Part shown: in pieces, positions 15,152 through 20,043 of the stretch
Layout: each line of letters begins with the position of its first letter
Numbering within the stretch: the first letter of the stretch is position 1
From: CAYNFH01 sp964396385
GTDB taxonomy: Bacteria > Armatimonadota > Chthonomonadetes > Chthonomonadales > CAJBBX01
Direction of reading: 5' to 3'
DNA: 20,043 nt
Assembly: GCA_964396385.1 (NCBI GenBank)
Contig: CAYNFH010000115.1
Location: 1-20,043 of the forward strand
The notes under the pieces: generated by a model
Seen by the model: the letters and a program-made list of their open reading frames with translations, nothing else
Database searches by the model: none
What the model was told of the DNA's origin: nothing
Program-made: the position numbers and the translations under genes

Positions 15152-16498
15152 ATGGCCTCCGGCGTGGCAGAGTATCGCATGTTCCTTTTCCTTCCGCCAG
15201 CGCATGGCCGGACAGCGCAGCCTCCGGTTAGCTACCGCAAGCAGATCGCCCCTCTCTTCGCCGCCAACTGCAACGCCTGCCACGGTGGAGCGTCGCCGCA
15301 GAGCGGCCTGGCCCTCAGCTCCTATGCGCTCCTGCTGAAGGGAGGACGGCGGGGCAAGGCGATCGTGCCGGGCGATCCCGCAAAGAGCCTCCTGGTTCAG
15401 CTCGTTGCGGGGATAAAGCAGCCGCGGATGCCGGTCGGGGGCGCGCTAAAGCCCGAAGAGATCGCCCTCATCCGCCGCTGGGTCAAGGAGGGCGCTAAGT
15501 CGGACGGCGACGCGCCGGCCGCCGCCCCCGCTCCGCCCCGAATCCCTCTGCGGATCCGCGCCCTGCCGCAGGTCGCGGCCCTCGCCTGGGGCCAGGACGG
15601 CAAGCTGCTGGCGGTGGGAGGCTACCAGGAGGTCAAGCTGCTGGAGCCAGGCAGCGGCACGCTCGTGCGTACCCTGAAAGGCCATGCCGACCTGGTGCGC
15701 GCGCTGGCGTTCACTGCGGATGGAACCCGCCTTGCCGCTGCGGGCGGCGTGCCCGGCTTGGCGGGAGAGATCAAGGTGTGGAACGCCCAGACCGGCCAGC
15801 TCCTGAAGACGTTTACCGGGCACATGGATTCCATCTACAGTGTTGCCTGGCAGCCGGACGGCAAGCGGTTCGTCACCTGCAGTTACGACAAGACCGTCAA
15901 GCTGTGGGACATGAGCAAGCCCCAGCCTATCGCGGACCTCAAGGAGCACTCGGAGGCGGTGTTCGCCACGGCGTGGAGCGTGGATGGTAAGTACTTCGCG
16001 ACCGCCGGATCGGACCGGTCTATCCGGGTGTGGGACGGCCCCACCGGCAAGCGGCTCTACGCCCTGACCGGCCACGACGGCGCCATTAGCTCCCTCGCGT
16101 TCCAGCCGAAGCAGGGACAGCTTGCCTCCGGCGCGGCCGACAAGAGTGTGCGGATCTGGAGCCTTAAGCCGGACAGCGGCGCGGTGGTTCGGAGCCTCTC
16201 CCCCAATCCTGACGCGGTTACGGCTATCGCTTTCTCGCCGGAGGGCACGGAGCTCGCCGCCGCCTGCGCGAACGGGGCCGTGGCCCTCTGGAAAGTCGAT
16301 ACGGCCGAGAAGCGCCTGGAGATCAAGTCCGGATCGGATACAGCCCTCTCTGTCGCGTACCGGCCCGACGGCAAGGTGCTCGCGATTGGCGGATTCGACG
16401 GGTCGGTGAAACTGTTCACCGTGACCGACGGCAAGCTGGCCGCCACGTGCATCGCCCCACCGCAGCACCTGCGGCAAGCAACAGGGACTTCGAAATGA
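15152..16498 (+). CDS. Planctomycete-type cytochrome c domain fused to a seven-bladed WD40 propeller
   Basis: 448 residues. A c-type heme motif CNACH (Cys40, Cys43, His44) lies in a domain of about 30-115 like the PSCyt1 family (YRKQIAPLFAANCNACHGG, IVPGDPAKSLL). Met93 in RMPVGG is the likely distal ligand. After an Ala/Pro-rich linker (about 118-132) come seven WD40 blades ending in KLLE, KVWN, KLWD, RVWD, RIWS, ALWK and KLFT. Heme attachment needs export, yet the N-terminus before the domain is only about 27 residues with a short hydrophobic MFLFLPPA and no convincing signal peptide. The ATG at 15152 follows GAAGGA; the ATG at 15179 is an alternative. It starts 15 bases after the FAH gene and overlaps the next gene by ATGA. 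In Planctomycetes such proteins often accompany DUF1549/DUF1553 proteins, which are absent here. Electron-transfer partner and function are unknown. Confidence 0.85.
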   Translation: MASGVAEYRMFLFLPPAHGRTAQPPVSYRKQIAPLFAANCNACHGGASPQSGLALSSYALLLKGGRRGKAIVPGDPAKSLLVQLVAGIKQPRMPVGGALKPEEIALIRRWVKEGAKSDGDAPAAAPAPPRIPLRIRALPQVAALAWGQDGKLLAVGGYQEVKLLEPGSGTLVRTLKGHADLVRALAFTADGTRLAAAGGVPGLAGEIKVWNAQTGQLLKTFTGHMDSIYSVAWQPDGKRFVTCSYDKTVKLWDMSKPQPIADLKEHSEAVFATAWSVDGKYFATAGSDRSIRVWDGPTGKRLYALTGHDGAISSLAFQPKQGQLASGAADKSVRIWSLKPDSGAVVRSLSPNPDAVTAIAFSPEGTELAAACANGAVALWKVDTAEKRLEIKSGSDTALSVAYRPDGKVLAIGGFDGSVKLFTVTDGKLAATCIAPPQHLRQATGTSK

Positions 16499-18453
16499 CA
16501 CGGCGCCATCTCGCAGCTTGGACACCAGTCCTGCTCGTTACGCTTGGCGGCGCGCGAGCGTATGGGCAGGCGCCGCAGATCGCCGACGTCTGGCCTTCGG
16601 GCGGCCCGGTGGGTACCACCGTCTCCGCTCAAGTAGAGGGCGCGAACCTCGGCGGCGTGAGCGCGATTTACGTTAGCGGCCGTGGGGTCAAGGCGGAACT
16701 GGGCAAAGGCGACGGCGGAAAGGTCCCGGTCACACTGACCATCGCCTCCGACGCGACCCCGGGGCCGCACGAGGTGCGCGTGGCCTCGCCCAAGGGGGTC
16801 TCCGGCCCCGGCTACGTCTGGGTGGACGCCGTTCCCCAGGTGGCCGAGGCCGAGCCGGATAATCAGCCGGACCAGGCAATGAAGCTCACCCGTCTGCCCA
16901 TCACCGTCTGCGGCAAGGCGGACGCCCCGGAGGACGTTGACTGGTACACCTTCGACGCCGAGGCCGGCGACACGTACGTGTTCGACGTGTGCGCCAGCCG
17001 CATCTATTCGCCTCTCGACCCCTATCTCGAGCTTCAGGACACCCAGGGACACCTGTTGGGCATGGGTACGGAAGGGTACGAGAGGGACCCGCGTCTTATC
17101 CATACTTTCAAGATCCGGGGGACGTACCGTGTGCAGATGCGGGACACCCTCTACCGGGGCGGACCGGGATACGTCTACCGGCTCACCATCGGGAAGCTGC
17201 CTGCCATCAACGCGCTCTACCCGCCCGGCGGCAGGCGGGGGGAGCGGCTGCAAGCGCAGGTCACCGGTGCAAACCTCGGCGGGATGGACTCCGTGACACT
17301 TGACCTCCCGAAGGAGATGCCCGAGCACCGGCGGTGGTACGTGATGCCCAACACACCCAATGGTCCCGCGCTTCCGGTTGCCATCGTTGCGGACGATGAC
17401 CCCCAGGTGATCCGACCGCCTGGCAGCGATCAGCCCATCGGGCTGCCCGTTCCGGCAACCGTCAACGGCCGCATCGAGACTCGGACACAGGTAGATGGGT
17501 ACCTGTTCACCGGCGTCGCCGGGCGTCCGGTGGAGCTGGTACTCCGCGCGCGGACGATCGGGTCCCGGCTGGACGGCTACCTACGTATCCGCGACACTTC
17601 CGGCAAAGAGCTGCTCAACACGGACGATCAGGCCGGCAGGGACCCGCGCGTCCTATTCAATCCACCGGCTGCCGGGGCGTACCGCGTGGAGGTTAGCAGC
17701 CTTGATGGGACGGGAGGGCCGGACTACTTCTACCGGCTCCAAATCAGGCCGTCTGGCATTCCGGACTTTGAGGTGGCGGCGAGCCCAGACATCATCAACC
17801 TGGGCCACGGGCAATCCGCCCTGGTCACCGTCACGGTGGCCCGCAACCCCGGCTATGACGCGCCCATTACGATACGGGTGGAGGGGTTGCCCGCCGGGGT
17901 GACGGCCAGCCCACTTGTCCTCGGACCGGGCCAGTCGAGCGGGACACTGACGCTGACCGCCGGCGCGGACGCGCCGCTGGCCCACGGTGAGCTGCGGATT
18001 GTGGCCGAGGCCTCCGGGGCGCGGGGCGAGAAGATCGCCCGCGTCGCGGTCTCGACCGCCAATCTGCCTCGCCCCGGTGAGGGACAGGCTGTCCCGCGAC
18101 CGGTTGCGTTTCGAATGGCAGCGGTCACGGACGCTATCCCCCTGTACACGCTCGCGCCGGAGAGCCAGGAGGTGACCATCGCGCCCGGAGAGACGGTGAT
18201 GATCAAGGTCCGGGCCACGCGACAGGCCGGCAACAATGCGGCCAACGGCGCGATCGCCCTTACGCTGGCGAGCCTGCCGCCGGGCGTCTCGGCCGAGACG
18301 CCAGCCATCGCTGAGAAGCAGGCGGAGGCCACCATCAAGTTTACAGCCGCCAAAGACGCAAAGCCGGCCACCGGCTACGCGCTGCTCACCGGCAAGCTCG
18401 GCGAGAACGCCGAACCTGCCCCCGTAATCGTGGTAACCGTGAAGCCCAAGTAG
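16495..18453 (+). CDS. Exported protein with IPT-like, PPC and Ig-like domains
   Basis: 652 residues from ATG 16495. This start overlaps the previous stop as ATGA and is followed at once by a signal peptide (TRRH, hydrophobic run, cleavage near AYGQA at 23-27); the longer open frame from 16447 would bury it. Seen: an IPT/TIG-like segment at about 28-112 (WPSGGPVGTTVSAQVEGANL), a first pre-peptidase C-terminal (PPC) beta-sandwich at about 116-228 (EPDNQPDQAMKL...DVDWYTFDAEAGDTYVFDV), a second IPT-like segment from 237 (LYPPGGRRGERLQAQVTGANL), a second PPC domain at about 300-412, and two Ig-like segments near 435-510 and 553-635. There is no protease domain. Translational coupling to the cytochrome-WD40 gene suggests a shared extracytoplasmic complex, which is inference. 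Confidence 0.85.
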   Translation: MTRRHLAAWTPVLLVTLGGARAYGQAPQIADVWPSGGPVGTTVSAQVEGANLGGVSAIYVSGRGVKAELGKGDGGKVPVTLTIASDATPGPHEVRVASPKGVSGPGYVWVDAVPQVAEAEPDNQPDQAMKLTRLPITVCGKADAPEDVDWYTFDAEAGDTYVFDVCASRIYSPLDPYLELQDTQGHLLGMGTEGYERDPRLIHTFKIRGTYRVQMRDTLYRGGPGYVYRLTIGKLPAINALYPPGGRRGERLQAQVTGANLGGMDSVTLDLPKEMPEHRRWYVMPNTPNGPALPVAIVADDDPQVIRPPGSDQPIGLPVPATVNGRIETRTQVDGYLFTGVAGRPVELVLRARTIGSRLDGYLRIRDTSGKELLNTDDQAGRDPRVLFNPPAAGAYRVEVSSLDGTGGPDYFYRLQIRPSGIPDFEVAASPDIINLGHGQSALVTVTVARNPGYDAPITIRVEGLPAGVTASPLVLGPGQSSGTLTLTAGADAPLAHGELRIVAEASGARGEKIARVAVSTANLPRPGEGQAVPRPVAFRMAAVTDAIPLYTLAPESQEVTIAPGETVMIKVRATRQAGNNAANGAIALTLASLPPGVSAETPAIAEKQAEATIKFTAAKDAKPATGYALLTGKLGENAEPAPVIVVTVKPK

Positions 18454-18459
18454 GACTTA

Positions 18460-18524
18460 GACGGGTGACGGAGGACGGATGACCGACGAAGATCCGGATT
18501 CATCCCTCATCCCTCATTCTTCCC
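18460..18524. repeat. Heptad-periodic inverted-repeat element abutting the deacetylase start codon
   Basis: The plus strand reads GACGGGT, GACGGAG, GACGGAT, GACCGAC (18460-18487). Facing it, the minus strand reads from 18524 down GGGAAGA, ATGAGGG, ATGAGGG, ATGAATC (to 18497). The element takes up nearly all of the 71-base gap between two plus-strand genes and touches the ATG at 18525. Pairing GGATGA (18477-18482) with TCATCC (18500-18505) makes a weak hairpin. The words resemble the block inside polA at 10561-10602. Confidence 0.65.
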
Positions 18525-19250
18525 ATGCTGCTCCCCTCCGTCCCCATCCTCATGTACCACAAAGTTGGCGCGCCAATAAGGACACGGGCCGACCGGTTCC
18601 TCAACGTCTCCGCACCGGACTTCGCGCGGCAGATGCGGCTGCTGGCGAGGCTCGGCTACCAGGGGATCACGTTTGCGGAGGCCGCGGAAGGCCTCGCGGG
18701 AGCAAGGCCCCTGCCACAACGGCCCGTGTGCGTGACGTTCGACGACGGGTACGCCAACGTGGCGGAGTTCGCCGCGCCGGTGCTGGAGCGGCGCGGATGG
18801 CCGGGCACCGTCTTCATCCCCACTGCCTATGTGGGCGGCGCGAACACCTGGCCGGCCGGCGCGGGCGATCCCGTACTGCCGATAATGGACTGGGAATCGC
18901 TCCGCTCGCTGGCCGCCACTGGCTGGGAGCTGTCCGCCCACACCCGGTCACACCCACGGCTGGGCGAACTGGACGAGGACGCGGCCGCACGGGAGATCGC
19001 CGCGGGACGGGACGATATCGAGGCGAACACGGGCGTTCGCCCGTCCACCTTTTGTTATCCCTTCGGCAGCTTCAATGCGCGCACGCCGGAGTTGGTGCGG
19101 CAGGCCGGGTTCAAGGCGGCCTGCACCGTACAGAGCGGCATCGCGCACACCGGCCTCAACCCCTACCTGCTCCCACGCGTGAAGATCGCGTACCGGGACG
19201 CCGTCGCCGGCCTGCTCTACCGCCTCTTTCTCCGTCCTCACTTGCCATAG
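18525..19250 (+). CDS. Polysaccharide deacetylase (NodB-type, carbohydrate esterase 4)
   Basis: 241 residues, a single NodB homology domain. Seen: an early PILMYHKVG strand; motif 1 TFDDGYAN with Asp73 (catalytic base) and Asp74 (metal); motif 2 HTRSH with His139 and His143 as metal ligands; and motif 3 CYPFGSFN. These are the residues for metal-dependent removal of N- or O-acetyl groups from cell-wall or exopolysaccharide sugars. No signal peptide or membrane segment is seen, so it may act inside the cell, use another route, or be a short cytoplasmic sugar deacetylase. The ATG at 18525 has no Shine-Dalgarno; the preceding bases are a heptad repeat block. The next in-frame ATG is inside the domain, so 18525 is favoured. 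It follows the PPC-domain gene on the same strand. Confidence 0.92.
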   Translation: MLLPSVPILMYHKVGAPIRTRADRFLNVSAPDFARQMRLLARLGYQGITFAEAAEGLAGARPLPQRPVCVTFDDGYANVAEFAAPVLERRGWPGTVFIPTAYVGGANTWPAGAGDPVLPIMDWESLRSLAATGWELSAHTRSHPRLGELDEDAAAREIAAGRDDIEANTGVRPSTFCYPFGSFNARTPELVRQAGFKAACTVQSGIAHTGLNPYLLPRVKIAYRDAVAGLLYRLFLRPHLP

Positions 19251-19280
19251 GAATGTTCCGCTCCCTGACGAATCCTATAG

Positions 19281-19302
19281 GGGCGGCCCGATGTGGCCGC
19301 CC
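19281..19302. terminator. GC-rich palindrome after the deacetylase gene
   Basis: GGGCGGCC (19281-19288) and GGCCGCCC (19295-19302) pair perfectly around a 6-base loop, 31 bases past the stop codon. No T-tract follows, so it may be a weak terminator or a dispersed palindromic repeat. The rest of the 86-base gap has only a CGCTAAC word repeated twice (19302-19317). Confidence 0.4.
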
Positions 19303-19336
19303 GCTAACCACGCTAACGGGACGAATGGAAGACCTG

Positions 19337-20043
19337 ATGAACGAATCGTGCCTGAACCATGTACTCACCGACGCGGAGCGGGAGCAGTTCGACAACCAGG
19401 GGTATCTGGTCCTGGAGGACGCGCTATCGCGGGGACAGGTCGCTGCGCTGACCGAAGTGACGGACCAGATCTACCGCCGCAAGCTGGACGAGGGCTTCGA
19501 CCCGAAGAAGGCGCTCTTCTTCCCCAACTTCATCCCGGACAGCCCGCTCTTTCAAGAGCTGGTGGACTATGAGCGCGTGCTGCCCAAAGTGTGGGGAATA
19601 CTGGGCTGGAACATCTACCTCTACCACGCCCATCTCATCGTCACACCGCCCACGGGTCAGCCGCCGGACGACAAGAGCTTCGGGTGGCACCAGGACAGCG
19701 GCCGGGTGAACGTGGAGATAGAGTGCCATCCGCGCCCGCGCCTCTCGCTCAAGGTGGCCTACTTCCTGTCAGACTGTTCGGAGCCGGGCCGAGGCAACTT
19801 CTGGATCATCCCGGCCAGCCAGCTTCACGATAGTATCGAGCGCCCGCCGGACGGCATCGGCCAGCCGGAAGGGGCGATTCCGGTCTGCGTCAAGCCCGGC
19901 ACCGCCGTCTTCTTCGATCGCCGGCTCTGGCACACGGCCTCGCCCAACTGGAGCGACGTCACACGCAAGGTGCTCTTCTACGGCTACGGGTATCGCTGGA
20001 TCCGGACCAAGGACGATATGACGGTGCAGGACCTCTGGCCCCG
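19337..20043 (+). CDS. Phytanoyl-CoA dioxygenase (PhyH) family protein, 3' end cut by the window
   Basis: Open to the window edge: 235 codons present, no stop. It belongs to the Fe(II)/2-oxoglutarate-dependent oxygenases. LTDAEREQFDNQGYLVLED is the typical PhyH opening. The iron triad is His118 and Asp120 in GWHQDSG plus His199 in LWHTASPN, and Arg210 (in TRKVLFYGYGYRW) probably binds 2-oxoglutarate. EPGRGNFWIIPASQLH matches the family GN/GPxxxxPGSH segment. ATG 19337 has GGAAG at 5 bases; ATG 19325 in the same frame is the alternative. The substrate cannot be told: bacterial members act on very varied small molecules. It uses 2-oxoglutarate, the product of the pathway proposed for the two enzymes at 12794-15136, but that link may be chance. 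Confidence 0.88.
   Translation, partial: MNESCLNHVLTDAEREQFDNQGYLVLEDALSRGQVAALTEVTDQIYRRKLDEGFDPKKALFFPNFIPDSPLFQELVDYERVLPKVWGILGWNIYLYHAHLIVTPPTGQPPDDKSFGWHQDSGRVNVEIECHPRPRLSLKVAYFLSDCSEPGRGNFWIIPASQLHDSIERPPDGIGQPEGAIPVCVKPGTAVFFDRRLWHTASPNWSDVTRKVLFYGYGYRWIRTKDDMTVQDLWP

Noticed and set aside
15241..16500. WD40 repeats as DNA-level repeats or a mobile element
   Set aside because: The similarity is at the protein level of propeller blades; the nucleotide sequences have diverged.
16057..17328. Open frame of 423 codons on the minus strand
   Set aside because: Antisense to the end of the WD40 gene and the start of the PPC-domain gene; crosses their junction and lacks domain features.

Overview
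The window is high-GC bacterial chromosome with compact genes on both strands. It looks like housekeeping chromosome joined to a more accessory right half; I see no phage, plasmid, transposase or CRISPR. The lineage cannot be fixed from here. My low-confidence guess is an uncultured Armatimonadota- or Planctomycetota-like bacterium. The reasons are the very large secreted carboxypeptidase-regulatory/FlgD-Ig protein, the planctomycete-type cytochrome c fused to WD40 repeats next to a PPC-domain protein, a phytanoyl-CoA dioxygenase, and a four-domain ribosomal protein S1.

Left half, minus strand. The order in transcription is polA (11685 to 8947), rpsA for ribosomal protein S1 (8432 to 6867), coaE (6788 to 6150), then a 1927-residue secreted multidomain protein (5946 to 163) with its own promoter. 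A tRNA-Leu(CAA) gene (11774-11854, plus) diverges from polA and has a recognisable promoter. It converges on a small membrane-protein gene (11897-12151, minus), with a perfect 15-bp hairpin between them. rpsU (12369-12575, minus) has a strong sigma-70-like promoter and a rho-independent terminator.

Right half, plus strand. An aldehyde dehydrogenase (12794-14254) is followed with no gap by an FAH-fold enzyme (14255-15136) that resembles 2-keto-3-deoxy-pentonate dehydratase. Together they could perform the last two steps of oxidative (Weimberg-type) pentose breakdown, yielding 2-oxoglutarate. Fifteen bases later comes a cytochrome c/WD40 fusion (15152-16498), which overlaps by ATGA an exported PPC-domain protein (16495-18453). 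A polysaccharide deacetylase (18525-19250) follows, then a phytanoyl-CoA dioxygenase-like gene cut by the window end (19337-20043).

The most unusual signal is not a gene. At three intergenic places (6789-6870, 12165-12287, 18460-18524) there are degenerate repeats with a seven-base period. Each has a block of heptads on one strand facing a block on the other, so they can fold back. Two of them fill almost the whole gap between co-directional genes and touch the next start codon. A fourth block, six heptads long (42 bases), lies in frame inside polA and encodes a 14-residue Gly/Arg/Thr-rich segment. A different palindromic repeat supplies the stop codon of polA. The heptad words differ between loci while the architecture is shared, so this could be an undescribed repeat family.
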